DNA of 64,000 nt. It comes from an uncultured Psychroserpens sp. GTDB lineage: Bacteria; Bacteroidota; Bacteroidia; Flavobacteriales; Flavobacteriaceae. The DNA is taken from positions 1 through 64,000 of the forward strand of contig CANLEE010000008.1 of the NCBI GenBank assembly GCA_947489585.1, read 5' to 3'. The notes under the pieces are model-generated. The model was not told where the DNA came from. It saw only the letters and a list, made by a program, of their open reading frames with translations, and ran no database searches. The position numbers and the translations under genes were made by a program. Every line of letters begins with the position of its first letter. Within the stretch, counting starts at the first letter, position 1. This document shows, in pieces, positions 37,470 through 46,477 of the stretch.

Positions 37470-37918
37470 TAGCTTACTTGATAATTTCCTGGAGTGAATT
37501 CAAATGTTTTCATCAATCTATTCCAGGTATTGCTTTGCGATATTGCTAATGTGATATAACAGACCTCTTCTTTAGTAAAGAAATTTAGTAACTCATTGTA
37601 TATGTCATCAGGAATTGGTTTGCGACTTAGTTTGGTAAGTATATCTGTAAAATTAAGGACAGCTCTTTCTTCTTCTGTGAAATAAGGTGTCTCTTCCCAT
37701 ACACATAACGAAGACAATCGTAAATCGGTTTCGCCTAAATGTTTTAATTCTTTGTGATGCATATCAACACAATAAGCACAGCCATTTTTTTGAGCTGTTC
37801 TTAACCGAATGATTTCAATTAATTGTCTACTTAAGGATGAGTTAACAATAGTGTCTTCAATAGTCCTTAAATAATCAAATAATCCTTTAGGAATATCTTG
37901 ATAGGTAATACGTGCCAT
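37469..37918 (-). CDS. AhpD-like carboxymuconolactone decarboxylase-family protein
   Basis: This 149-residue all-helical protein has the AhpD-type active-site motif CAYCVDMHHKEL (C47, C50, H54), which supports a thiol peroxidase or disulfide redox role and not a lactone decarboxylase. The length matches single-domain members. It is co-transcribed with the DoxX gene (1-bp overlap). The context, with DoxX and a Crp-family regulator upstream, suits peroxide or electrophile defence. Confidence 0.9.
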   Translation of the reverse strand: MARITYQDIPKGLFDYLRTIEDTIVNSSLSRQLIEIIRLRTAQKNGCAYCVDMHHKELKHLGETDLRLSSLCVWEETPYFTEEERAVLNFTDILTKLSRKPIPDDIYNELLNFFTKEEVCYITLAISQSNTWNRLMKTFEFTPGNYQVS

Positions 37919-37997
37919 AATGTTCTTTTTTGATTATGGTGTAAAATTATGAGGTATTAATGTGATAAAAATTAAGATATCTTAAGAAAGAAAACGA

Positions 37998-38579
37998 TTA
38001 ACGATGCTTTCTTAGTTCACTTAAATATTCTGGAGTCATTTCTAGATAAGAAGCAATCATGTATTGCGGTACACGTTGCGAGAAATCTGGTAGCATTTCG
38101 ACAAAAACATTATAACGTTCTTTACTTTTCATTTGAAGAAATACATCACTTTTTCTCAGATTAGCTATAAGCATCTTTTCGGTGATTAGTCGAAACATAC
38201 GCTCAAGTTTTGGATGTTCATGATAGAGCATTTCTAAATTGCTTTTAGATAAGCATAGTACAGTAGTATCTTCAATAGCTTGTATATATTGCGTAGAAGG
38301 TGTTTGGTTAATAAAACTTTCCATGTGCGTAATCCACCAATTATCTATGGCAAATTGAGTGATTTTTTCATGACCATTAGAATCCAAATAGAACAATCTA
38401 ACAACACCCTTTAAAATAAAATAATTGTGTTTACATATGGTGTTTTCTTTTAATAGAAATGTTTTCTTTTGAAACGTTTTTTCTTCAAGTTTTGAATAAA
38501 TTGCATCTATTTCTGCATCTTCAAACTCTACATATCTATTGAAGTATGTTTTGATTTGCTCTTTCACTTTACTTATCAT
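37998..38579 (-). CDS. Crp/Fnr-family transcriptional regulator
   Basis: This 193-residue regulator has a cyclic-nucleotide-binding-like sensor domain (about 20-125, NYFILKGVVRLFYLDSNGHEK) and a short C-terminal winged helix (about 145-193, with MIASYLEMTPEYLSELRK). I chose the ATG at 38579. The sensor lacks the arginine-rich phosphate cassette of Crp and the Fe-S cysteines of Fnr. It overlaps the upstream cyclase-family gene by 11 bp and precedes the AhpD/DoxX pair, which it may regulate. Confidence 0.9.
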   Translation of the reverse strand: MISKVKEQIKTYFNRYVEFEDAEIDAIYSKLEEKTFQKKTFLLKENTICKHNYFILKGVVRLFYLDSNGHEKITQFAIDNWWITHMESFINQTPSTQYIQAIEDTTVLCLSKSNLEMLYHEHPKLERMFRLITEKMLIANLRKSDVFLQMKSKERYNVFVEMLPDFSQRVPQYMIASYLEMTPEYLSELRKHR

Positions 38580-39396
38580 ATACAATCGCTACAATTCTTA
38601 AAGGTGCTCCGCTTCCACCTTCAATTTTCATAGGAAGAGCGATGATTTCAAAACCATTTGAAGGTAATTTGTCTAAGTTGGTCAAATTTTCGAACGCAGG
38701 AATGTTTTGTTCAAGAAGAGCCACATGACTTTGGAAATATTCAGATTGCCCATAATCGATACTAGGCGTATCTATTCCAATTGAATTAATGTTTCTATGC
38801 TCGACTAACCATTTTGCTGCCTCTGGTGAAAGCCCAGGAAAATGTAATAGTTTTACTGCATGATCTCCTCGTTCATCAGTACCTAAATATTTAACTTTAT
38901 CTGGATAGTATTTAGAAAACCCTGTTTCTAATAAAACGATGCTTCCGCTAGGGATAGTTGTATTGTGAGCATTTTCCCAATCCTTAAAATCGTCTATACT
39001 TACTAAATAATCTGGATTAGTACTACATTTTGATGTGATGTCAATTTTAATAGCGGGTCCAATTAGTTTTTCGAGAGGAATTTCATCTACTGTTTGAGCG
39101 TTTTTGGCAAAGTGAATAGGTGCGTCTATGTGTGTGCCACCATGTTCGGCAGTACTAAAGTTATTAGCTGCATAATAAAACCCTTTATCGGTTTGACCTT
39201 TAAAAACTGTATCCAATTTAAATTCTTTTGCAGTAACCCAATAAATGGTTTTATCAGAATAAGCGTGTGATAAATCGATAATGGCTTTTGCCTTTGTTTT
39301 GGTTGACGAAGTCTCTAATGGCATTGTTGTAGCTGTTTTATTTTTACATGTCATTAAAGTAAATAGCAGAAAGGTAAAAATTATATAAGTTTTCAT
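38569..39396 (-). CDS. Cyclase-family (kynurenine-formamidase-like) lipoprotein
   Basis: This 275-residue protein has a lipobox ending TLMTC (C17). The metal-binding motif HGGTHIDAPIHF (H85, H89, D91, H95) is diagnostic of the PF04199 cyclase/formamidase family, and the C-terminal GIDTPSIDYGQS and IVAIVYDK segments agree. Members hydrolyse formamides or cyclise polyketides; an extracytoplasmic lipoprotein version is less common. The downstream Crp regulator gene overlaps it by 11 bp, so they are translationally coupled. The substrate is unknown. Confidence 0.88.
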   Translation of the reverse strand: MKTYIIFTFLLFTLMTCKNKTATTMPLETSSTKTKAKAIIDLSHAYSDKTIYWVTAKEFKLDTVFKGQTDKGFYYAANNFSTAEHGGTHIDAPIHFAKNAQTVDEIPLEKLIGPAIKIDITSKCSTNPDYLVSIDDFKDWENAHNTTIPSGSIVLLETGFSKYYPDKVKYLGTDERGDHAVKLLHFPGLSPEAAKWLVEHRNINSIGIDTPSIDYGQSEYFQSHVALLEQNIPAFENLTNLDKLPSNGFEIIALPMKIEGGSGAPLRIVAIVYDK

Positions 39397-39561
39397 TCTT
39401 AATGATTTTAAGAGACCTCTAATTTAATGAAAGAAAAGAGACTTGAAGGAAACTCAGCTATGAAAGTCTAAATTTATTGAAAGTTTAAGAGGTGTCTTGT
39501 TTGTGCAAAATCATAGATAAAAGAATTAGAATTTAGTCAATTAACAGACAAGAATTATGGA

Positions 39562-40977
39562 TTAATGTGATTGATCTAATAATTGTTCTAAAGTAATTAA
39601 TAGATCTAAAAAAGCGTACGAATCTCTATTCGAAAATAGTATTACTATCGTTTCTGAATCAGGATAAATTCTCATTTCAAAGTTTGTACCATAAGCTTTA
39701 CCGCCATGACCAAAATACCTGCCATCGGGAATAGCAATTTCAAAACCATAACCATAACTTGAACCACCATTTAATTTTACTTTTTCTTCAGTCATTTTTT
39801 TTAAAGTATTATGACTTAAAAAACGGTTATTTAAAAGGGCATTTGCAAATCGAACTAAATCAGTAGTGTTAGAAAATGCACCTCCTGCCGAACTGGTTGG
39901 CATTATAAAATTCACTTTTTCCCAATCTGGACCTGCAGGTAAATACGATTCTGCGACATCATTTGTGCGAATCAATTTTGTATTGTCCATCTTCAAAAGA
40001 TTAAGTATTTCTTGTTTAACAATATCACGATACTGTTTGTTGTAAATCTGTTCCAGAACTAATCCTAAAACGATGAAGTTAGTATTTGTATACTGTATAT
40101 CTGCGTTAGGTTTAAATAATACAGGCTTATTTGAAAAGAACGGAATAAAGTCTGAAAGAAAATTGACCTCTTTGATATGAGACTCAAACTTAGAATCCCA
40201 AAATTCAGGTATCCCAGAAGCATGAGTTAGCAAGTGTGCAATTGTAACTTCTGACGCCCATGATAGATGTGATAATTCAGGAAGTAGATTTACAACTGTA
40301 TCATCCCAGTTTAGTAATCCATTTTCTACGGCTTTACCAATTAAAACAGCAGTAAACATTTTTGAACCTGAAGCCATATCCATAATTGTTTTAGCTTCTA
40401 TTTTTTCTTTTGTAGCATCATTTGCAAAACCAGCATATATTTCGGTCAATATTTTATCTCCACGGGAAATTAATAGGCTACCCGAAAACCCATGATCTAG
40501 AGATAGTTGCTTAACATATGCTTCAATAAAATCAATAACTTGCTGATCATCAATTTGTCCTTCAGGGATTATTGGAGGTTTACTTGAAGGCGTTTGTGCA
40601 ATCAACCCAATTCGGTTCTTGTTTTTTGGATCTATTCCTAGTTGATATCTCATCAAATCGCCTGTTTTAGCTTCTTTTCCTATAATATGAACAGCAATTC
40701 CACCAGATAGAGAATAATATGTTATGGGTTCAAAAACACCACCATGTTTTAATAGGTCACCAAGAAATTGATTCGTTGCATATTTTGGTGAATTACTTCC
40801 TCCAATGATTTTAGATAACTTATTTAATCTTGCTGTTGTGTCTGATTCATTTCGTGCAATGACGAAGTTTTCAGCGAGCGTTCTTAAAGAGTTGCTTTTA
40901 TCTAATAGTTGAGTTTGAGCAGTAATGGATTGTATAATCAATAATATTATCCCAAATACTGAAAAGACCTTTCTCAT
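39562..40977 (-). CDS. Secreted serine hydrolase of the class C beta-lactamase family
   Basis: This 471-residue protein has a signal peptide (1-20), a roughly 110-residue N-terminal domain (about 25-135) typical of DUF3471-like or lipocalin-like extensions, and a serine beta-lactamase/transpeptidase fold. The SxxK motif is S203-G-S-K206, the YxN is Y296-T-N298, and GHGG stands in for the KTG-type triad near residue 415. It resembles D-aminopeptidase/esterase EstB-like enzymes more than a true beta-lactamase. A striking dyad lies 31 bp upstream and resembles BlaI-type operator half-sites. Confidence 0.9.
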   Translation of the reverse strand: MRKVFSVFGIILLIIQSITAQTQLLDKSNSLRTLAENFVIARNESDTTARLNKLSKIIGGSNSPKYATNQFLGDLLKHGGVFEPITYYSLSGGIAVHIIGKEAKTGDLMRYQLGIDPKNKNRIGLIAQTPSSKPPIIPEGQIDDQQVIDFIEAYVKQLSLDHGFSGSLLISRGDKILTEIYAGFANDATKEKIEAKTIMDMASGSKMFTAVLIGKAVENGLLNWDDTVVNLLPELSHLSWASEVTIAHLLTHASGIPEFWDSKFESHIKEVNFLSDFIPFFSNKPVLFKPNADIQYTNTNFIVLGLVLEQIYNKQYRDIVKQEILNLLKMDNTKLIRTNDVAESYLPAGPDWEKVNFIMPTSSAGGAFSNTTDLVRFANALLNNRFLSHNTLKKMTEEKVKLNGGSSYGYGFEIAIPDGRYFGHGGKAYGTNFEMRIYPDSETIVILFSNRDSYAFLDLLITLEQLLDQSH

Positions 40978-41007
40978 AAATTTAGAGTTTAGTGAATATG
41001 GTAAATA

Positions 41008-41049
41008 TAAAACTACAAAAATAGTTACACAACTATTTTTGTAGTTTTA
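41008..41049. promoter_or_regulatory. Large dyad, BlaI/MecI-like, before the serine hydrolase gene
   Basis: Two perfectly complementary 19-nt arms (41008-41026 and 41031-41049) flank ACAC. Each arm contains ACTACAAAAATAGT, itself an ACTA-N6-TAGT inverted repeat, so the site could bind two dimers. The half-site form recalls operators of BlaI/MecI-type repressors, which would suit a penicillin-interacting-fold gene starting at 40977. No blaI or blaR gene is in the window. Confidence 0.5.
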
Positions 41050-41216
41050 ATTAACTCAGGAGATTAAATGATATACAATCTATATTATGGATGCTCAGTA
41101 GTATTGCGAATTAGAATATTTTTATGCTTTCACAAACAAGAAGAGTTTAAAATACAGTCTTGATGACATTTAAAAGTAATTTCGATGTGTATGTATATAC
41201 AAACAATTAGATTATT

Positions 41217-41369
41217 ATGAAACTAGAACAGATTTTAAAACCAAAGAACGAAAACATTAAGAATCAGTTTGGTTATTCAGGGCATACAGAACAATGTGGG
41301 CATTTTGTAGGTCATCCTAGTGATCCTTGCGAAAGGTGTGGGTTTTCTTATTATAGTCATACTGGATAA
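41217..41369 (+). CDS. Small zinc-ribbon-like protein
   Basis: This 50-codon frame starts with ATG at 41217 (MKLEQILKPKNENIK). It ends with a Cys/His-rich half containing HTEQCGHFVGH and CERCGF, giving three cysteines and several histidines arranged like a tiny metal-binding knuckle. The composition is protein-like, and the frame is isolated in a 571-bp gap, so it is probably a real small gene. I recognise no family. A BlaI-like dyad lies about 170 bp upstream and the ppa promoter about 125 bp downstream. Confidence 0.5.
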   Translation: MKLEQILKPKNENIKNQFGYSGHTEQCGHFVGHPSDPCERCGFSYYSHTG

Positions 41370-41493
41370 TTATTTTGACGATTATTTGCGCAAGCGATAG
41401 AGCCAAAAGGGCATAATCTTAATGTGTAAAATTTCTAGATAAGAAAAACTTTTGTTTCATGTTATAAAATTCTAAAAAGGCAGCAATATTTTA

Positions 41494-41523
41494 TTGTCCA
41501 ACCCAAACAATACCTTATCTTTG
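41494..41523 (+). promoter_or_regulatory. Bacteroidota-type promoter of ppa
   Basis: TTG at 41494-41496 and TATCTTTG at 41516-41523 are separated by 19 bp, matching the Bacteroidota TTTG/TAnnTTTG consensus. Transcription should start near 41530, leaving a leader of about 20 nt before the ATG at 41549. This is the best promoter match in the window. Confidence 0.7.
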
Positions 41524-41548
41524 CAGCCCGAAAATAGAAGCAAAAGAT

Positions 41549-42076
41549 ATGACTAAGACAGGAAAATTAACCTTTGATGTATTGATAGAAATCCCTAAAG
41601 GGAGCCGTAATAAATATGAGTATGATTTTGAATTAAATAAAATACGATTTGATCGTATGCTATTCTCTTCAATGATGTATCCAGGTGATTATGGTTTTAT
41701 CCCAGAAACATTGGCACTTGATGGAGATCCATTAGATGTATTAGTGATGGGTACTGAACCAACTTTTCCAATGTGTGTTATGGAAGTAAAACCAATAGGC
41801 GTTTTTCATATGGCAGATGAAAAAGGACCAGACGAGAAATTAATTTGTGTACCAGTTACAGATCCTATTTGGAATAGTTATAATGATTTATCAGACTTAA
41901 ACCCACACAGAAAAAAAGAAATTACACACTTTTTTCAAGTTTATAAGGATTTAGAAGAAAAGAAAGTTGATGTCGGTGGTTGGGGAAATGCTGAAGAAGC
42001 TTACGATATTCTTAATAAATGTGTTGATAGATACGAAAATAGTGAACATAAAACGAATGGTAACTTTACTATTTAA
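41549..42076 (+). CDS. ppa: Soluble inorganic pyrophosphatase, family I
   Basis: This 175-residue family I PPase hydrolyses pyrophosphate to drive biosynthetic reactions. The active-site signature DGDPLDVLVMG and MYPGDYGFIPET are intact, as are the substrate-binding KYEYD and RFDR segments. A strong promoter lies just upstream and a terminator just downstream, so it is a single-gene transcript. A membrane ion-pumping pyrophosphatase follows 114 bp later on the same strand, putting the energy-wasting and energy-conserving enzymes next to each other. Confidence 0.96.
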   Translation: MTKTGKLTFDVLIEIPKGSRNKYEYDFELNKIRFDRMLFSSMMYPGDYGFIPETLALDGDPLDVLVMGTEPTFPMCVMEVKPIGVFHMADEKGPDEKLICVPVTDPIWNSYNDLSDLNPHRKKEITHFFQVYKDLEEKKVDVGGWGNAEEAYDILNKCVDRYENSEHKTNGNFTI

Positions 42077-42097
42077 GAAAATAAAACTTTAAAAATG

Positions 42098-42130
42098 AAA
42101 CCCTGTGTTATTAAAGACGTAGGGTTTTTT
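42098..42130 (+). terminator. Terminator between ppa and hppA
   Basis: AAACCCT (42098-42104) pairs with AGGGTTT starting at 42121, followed by a run of T. The stem is only 7 bp with a 16-nt loop, so it may be leaky. Confidence 0.6.
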
Positions 42131-42190
42131 AGTTTTAATGGTTTTCACTACTTTTGCCCAGCTAAATAACAAATCAAATAAAATAATAAT

Positions 42191-44611
42191 ATGGAATCAT
42201 TGATGATTTATATGCCAATAGCTTTGGCGCTTTTAGGATTAATTTACATGCTTATCAAAAAGTCATGGGTTATGAAACAAGACGCTGGAGATGGTAAAAT
42301 GAAAGAAATTTCAGATCATATCTACGAAGGCGCATTAGCGTTCTTAAATGCTGAGTATAGATTACTTGCAGTTTTTGTTTTAATCGTAGCAATAGCATTA
42401 ACAGCTGTGTCTTTTATTGTGCCAACAACGCACTGGCTTATCGTAATTGCCTTTGTTTTTGGAGCTGTGTTTTCTGCTTTCGCTGGAAATATTGGAATGA
42501 AAATAGCAACCAAAACGAATGTAAGAACAACACAAGCCGCTCGTACAAGTTTACCAAACGCGTTAAAAATCTCTTTTGGAGGTGGAACTGTAATGGGGCT
42601 TGGTGTAGCTGGTTTGGCTGTATTAGGATTGACAGCTTTCTTTATATTTTTCTTTTGGTTCTTTATGGGAAGCGAGTGGACAAATACTATGGATATGACT
42701 ATTGTATTAGAAACCTTAGCAGGATTCTCTTTAGGGGCCGAATCAATCGCTTTATTTGCAAGAGTAGGTGGTGGTATTTATACAAAAGCTGCCGATGTTG
42801 GAGCCGATTTAGTTGGTAAAGTTGAAGCTGGTATTCCTGAAGATGATCCTCGTAATCCTGCGACTATTGCAGATAATGTTGGTGATAATGTAGGAGATGT
42901 TGCAGGGATGGGAGCCGATTTATTTGGATCATATGTTGCAACAGTTTTAGCTGCAATGGTTCTTGGTAACTATGTGATTAAAGATATGGGTGGATCTATT
43001 TCTGATGCTTTTGGCGGTATTGGTCCAATCTTATTACCAATGGCAATTGCTGGTGCAGGAATTATTATTTCTGTTATCGGAACAATGTTGGTAAAAATAA
43101 AGAGTAATGACGCTAAAGAAGCTCAAGTGATGGGTGCTTTAAATATTGGAAACTGGACGTCTATTATTTTAGTAGCTGTGTCATGTTTTGGATTAGTAAC
43201 TTGGATGTTACCAGAAACCATGCAAATGGATTTCTTTGGTGAAGGGATACAAGATATTTCTTCTATGCGTGTTTTCTATGCAACTTTAGTTGGTTTATTT
43301 GTTGGTGCTGTAATTTCTTCAGTTACCGAATATTATACAGGGTTAGGAAAAAGTCCAATTTTGAAGATTGTACAACAATCATCTACTGGAGCAGGAACTA
43401 ACATTATAGCAGGTTTAGCAACAGGTATGATTTCTACATTCCCTTCAGTATTATTATTTGCTGGAGCAATCTGGGCATCTTATGCATTCGCTGGGTTTTA
43501 CGGTGTAGCTTTAGCAGCTTCTGCAATGATGGCTACAACAGCTATGCAATTAGCGATTGATGCTTTCGGGCCAATTTCTGATAATGCTGGTGGTATTGCC
43601 GAAATGAGCGAACAAGAACCAATCGTAAGAGAGCGTACAGATATTTTAGATTCAGTTGGTAACACAACAGCTGCAACAGGAAAAGGATTTGCTATTGCTT
43701 CTGCTGCATTAACATCGCTAGCATTATTTGCTGCATATGTAACATTCACAGGAATTGACGGAATTAACATCTTTAAAGCTCCTGTATTGGCAATGTTATT
43801 TGTAGGTGGAATGGTACCAGTAGTATTTTCTGCTTTAGCTATGAATGCCGTAGGTAAAGCTGCTATGGAAATGGTACAGGAAGTACGCCGCCAGTTTAGA
43901 GATATACCTGGAATTATGGAAGGTACTGGAAAACCTGAATATGATAAATGTGTTGCGATTTCAACTAAAGCATCTTTGAAAGAAATGATGTTACCAGGTT
44001 TATTAACTATAGGTTTTCCGTTAGTAATTGCATTTGTACCAATGTTATTTGGTATGGATCATTTAGCTATCGCTGAAATGTTAGGTGGTTATATGGCTGG
44101 TGTAACTGTTTCGGGTGTATTATGGGCAATCTTCCAAAACAACGCTGGAGGTGCTTGGGATAACGCTAAAAAATCTTTTGAAGCTGGTGTAGAGATTAAC
44201 GGAGAAATGACATATAAAGGTTCTGATGCGCATAAAGCTGCTGTAACTGGTGATACTGTCGGAGATCCATTTAAAGATACATCTGGTCCATCGATGAACA
44301 TTTTAATTAAATTAACATGTTTAATTGGTTTAGTAATTGCACCAATTTTAGGAGGTCATGATTCGGAAACAGGATTAGCTGATAGTGATGCAATAGAAGT
44401 TGAACAAACTATTGATGTAAAAAAAGATTTAGCTCAAGCTACAATTAAGTATACAACTATTGAAAACGGCGAAGAAGTTACTAAAGAAGAAACATTCTCT
44501 GGTTCTGAAGCAGAAGTTGAAGCAAAGTTAGAAGCTTTTGAAAAGTCTGTTACAACTGTAGAAGATGAGGCTAAGAAAGTAATTAAGAAAATGGAAGTTA
44601 TTAAAGAATAA
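42191..44611 (+). CDS. hppA: Membrane ion-translocating pyrophosphatase
   Basis: This 806-residue polytopic enzyme couples pyrophosphate hydrolysis to H+ or Na+ export. The pyrophosphate site DDPRNPATIADNVGDNVGD and the C-terminal NNAGGAWDNAKK and GDTVGDPFKDTSGP motifs are present. GNTTAAT at 490-496 has Ala where potassium-independent enzymes have Lys, so it should be potassium-dependent. After the last membrane segment there is an acidic, soluble tail of about 75 residues (from about 731) that most relatives lack. TACTTTTG at 42149-42156 may be its -7 promoter element. Which ion is pumped cannot be decided by eye. Confidence 0.95.
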   Translation: MESLMIYMPIALALLGLIYMLIKKSWVMKQDAGDGKMKEISDHIYEGALAFLNAEYRLLAVFVLIVAIALTAVSFIVPTTHWLIVIAFVFGAVFSAFAGNIGMKIATKTNVRTTQAARTSLPNALKISFGGGTVMGLGVAGLAVLGLTAFFIFFFWFFMGSEWTNTMDMTIVLETLAGFSLGAESIALFARVGGGIYTKAADVGADLVGKVEAGIPEDDPRNPATIADNVGDNVGDVAGMGADLFGSYVATVLAAMVLGNYVIKDMGGSISDAFGGIGPILLPMAIAGAGIIISVIGTMLVKIKSNDAKEAQVMGALNIGNWTSIILVAVSCFGLVTWMLPETMQMDFFGEGIQDISSMRVFYATLVGLFVGAVISSVTEYYTGLGKSPILKIVQQSSTGAGTNIIAGLATGMISTFPSVLLFAGAIWASYAFAGFYGVALAASAMMATTAMQLAIDAFGPISDNAGGIAEMSEQEPIVRERTDILDSVGNTTAATGKGFAIASAALTSLALFAAYVTFTGIDGINIFKAPVLAMLFVGGMVPVVFSALAMNAVGKAAMEMVQEVRRQFRDIPGIMEGTGKPEYDKCVAISTKASLKEMMLPGLLTIGFPLVIAFVPMLFGMDHLAIAEMLGGYMAGVTVSGVLWAIFQNNAGGAWDNAKKSFEAGVEINGEMTYKGSDAHKAAVTGDTVGDPFKDTSGPSMNILIKLTCLIGLVIAPILGGHDSETGLADSDAIEVEQTIDVKKDLAQATIKYTTIENGEEVTKEETFSGSEAEVEAKLEAFEKSVTTVEDEAKKVIKKMEVIKE

Positions 44612-44635
44612 CATTAGTTTGCATACATAACAAAG

Positions 44636-44660
44636 AAGCCACGATTATCGTGGCTTTTTT
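44636..44660 (+). terminator. Terminator after hppA
   Basis: AAGCCACGA (44636-44644) and its complement at 44648-44656 form a 9-bp GC-containing stem with a 3-nt loop, followed by a T-run to 44660. Confidence 0.88.
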
Positions 44661-44727
44661 GTTGCCTAATAAACAGGTGTTTCTACCTGTTGAAATCTGT
44701 TTGTTTTCTCTTATTTTTATCAACCAA

Positions 44728-45249
44728 ATGCAGAATACAAACAACATTCCACAAATACTTGAGACTATTGAGTCTTTTCAAATAGTAAAGTGTGATATGT
44801 TTCATGAGAAAGTGGTCGTTGATGTTAATGAAAGACCTATTCATCGTTTTCAGGATGATACTATTGTTTTTGACCGTGTTAAACTGTGTGACATAAAGCA
44901 TCGAAACAAGCGTTTAGGTTGTGCACATTCTTCAGTAAATATCAAATTTGAACGTGTTTTAGAAGATTTAGCCTTAGCATTACCAGAATGCATAAATCAA
45001 ATTTCAGAATTGAAGAATGAATTTCAATCTGTGGTGGCTGAGATTTATGCTTTAGATCATAAAGTTGGAAACTTGGAACATGAATTGGCTGTTTGTCAAC
45101 TGAAGTCAGATACTAAGGAAAAAGATAGTATCATAGTATCAATGAGCCTATTGAAAACAGAGCATCGTTCCTTTATGACTCATCTTTCAAAAATCAAGTC
45201 AGATATTGAGGAGCTTATCAAGGATAAGTGTAGTAATAAGAACTTATAA
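44728..45249 (+). CDS. Coiled-coil protein of unknown function
   Basis: This 173-residue protein starts at the ATG at 44728 (MQNTNN). An in-frame start at 44650 is rejected because it would lie inside the hppA terminator. The first half is mixed with three cysteines (CDMF, CDIKH, CAHSS); the second half (about 80-165) is a helical coiled coil. No signal peptide or membrane segment is visible. It precedes the App1-like phosphatase gene by 51 bp and may share its transcript. I recognise no family. Confidence 0.7.
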   Translation: MQNTNNIPQILETIESFQIVKCDMFHEKVVVDVNERPIHRFQDDTIVFDRVKLCDIKHRNKRLGCAHSSVNIKFERVLEDLALALPECINQISELKNEFQSVVAEIYALDHKVGNLEHELAVCQLKSDTKEKDSIIVSMSLLKTEHRSFMTHLSKIKSDIEELIKDKCSNKNL

Positions 45250-45300
45250 GTCTATGTTTTTTATGATTTTAGTATCTTGAACACCTAATTTATCTGGTTA

Positions 45301-46296
45301 GTGTTTAAAAAGGACCCTTTACAAATAATTACTTTTCATAGTTATGGCACTGATACTCATTTTTATATGCGTGGTAGAGCATTAGAAGACGAGACAATTA
45401 ATCTAGAACAAAAGGGATTATTTGGCTTGTTTATCAATTCATGGAAACGTTTCGAAACCGATGAGGTCAAACACACCGAACTGAAAATTACACTGCCTAA
45501 CAATACTATTTTGAAAACCGTCACAGATGATCATGGGTATTTTAAAATTGATGAGCAATTAGATGGATTAAGTGCTATGGCAAATGATAAAGGTTGGCTT
45601 AATTTTGAGGTTGCATACAATGATATTAACATCAAGCGAAGTATTCAAAGCTCAAATCGATTCCCAGGCGAATTATTAATTACTAATACTCAAGCTGAAT
45701 TTGGAGTAATTAGTGATATTGATGATACTATAATTCATACAGGAGTTGTTTCCACCTTAAAGTGGAAAGTCTTACTCAATAGTATTTTTAAAAGCGCAGC
45801 TAGTAGAATTCCATTAGAAGGTGCTGCAGATTTCTATCATAAGTTGCATAAAGGTATTTCTGGCAAAAATGCTAATCCAATTTTTTATGTGAGTCATAGT
45901 CCGTGGAATTTGTATCGTTACCTCGAATTCTTTTTAAAGCAAAATGCATTTCCAAAAGGCCCTATCTTATTACGCAGCTTTAAAGATATTTTTAAGAAAA
46001 AATCAGGTGATCAACCTCAAAAGCAAAAAGAGATTTTAAATATTTTGAAAACCTATCCAGACTTAAAGTTTATTTTAATTGGCGATAGTGGTGAGCATGA
46101 TGCTGATATTTACATCGAAATCGCTGAGGCATTTCCATCACAAATTGCTGCAATTTATTTAAGAAGTGTATCGCACAAAAAGAAAATGTTGCGTGTAAAA
46201 GGATTGTTTGAAAACTTTACTCAAACACCTGTGTTATTGGTTGAAAGTAGTAACCAGGCTATTGAGCATGCAAAAGCACATGGATTTGTGCAATAG
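45301..46296 (+). CDS. App1-like phosphatidate phosphatase-family protein (DUF2183)
   Basis: This 331-residue protein begins at a GTG (45301). The N-terminal half has a beta-sandwich-like region; the C-terminal half is a HAD-like phosphatase with the nucleophile motif DIDDTI (D139 and D141), a Ser motif in FYVSHSPWNLY, and a downstream IGDSGEHDADIY acid motif. Yeast App1 with the same domain is a phosphatidate phosphatase. In bacteria the substrate is unproven, so a lipid phosphatase is an inference. No signal peptide is visible. Confidence 0.88.
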   Translation: MFKKDPLQIITFHSYGTDTHFYMRGRALEDETINLEQKGLFGLFINSWKRFETDEVKHTELKITLPNNTILKTVTDDHGYFKIDEQLDGLSAMANDKGWLNFEVAYNDINIKRSIQSSNRFPGELLITNTQAEFGVISDIDDTIIHTGVVSTLKWKVLLNSIFKSAASRIPLEGAADFYHKLHKGISGKNANPIFYVSHSPWNLYRYLEFFLKQNAFPKGPILLRSFKDIFKKKSGDQPQKQKEILNILKTYPDLKFILIGDSGEHDADIYIEIAEAFPSQIAAIYLRSVSHKKKMLRVKGLFENFTQTPVLLVESSNQAIEHAKAHGFVQ

Positions 46297-46477
46297 TATT
46301 ACTCGTCAATATATTTTATATCTACATGATATCTACAAAATTTAATGCTTCATTAAATTATACATAAGAAAAGTAAACGATTGGGTGATTTTTATATGAA
46401 ATTTGTATTAACAGACTTTATATACAATTGCTTTTAAATTAAAGTTTCTGTAATTTTAGTCAAAACCTAATGTACTA

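Noticed and set aside
39562..40977. True beta-lactamase resistance gene
   Set aside because: The SxxK and YxN motifs fit the broad class C/esterase/D-aminopeptidase family, and an N-terminal extra domain plus the lack of a clear KTG motif argue against a dedicated beta-lactamase.
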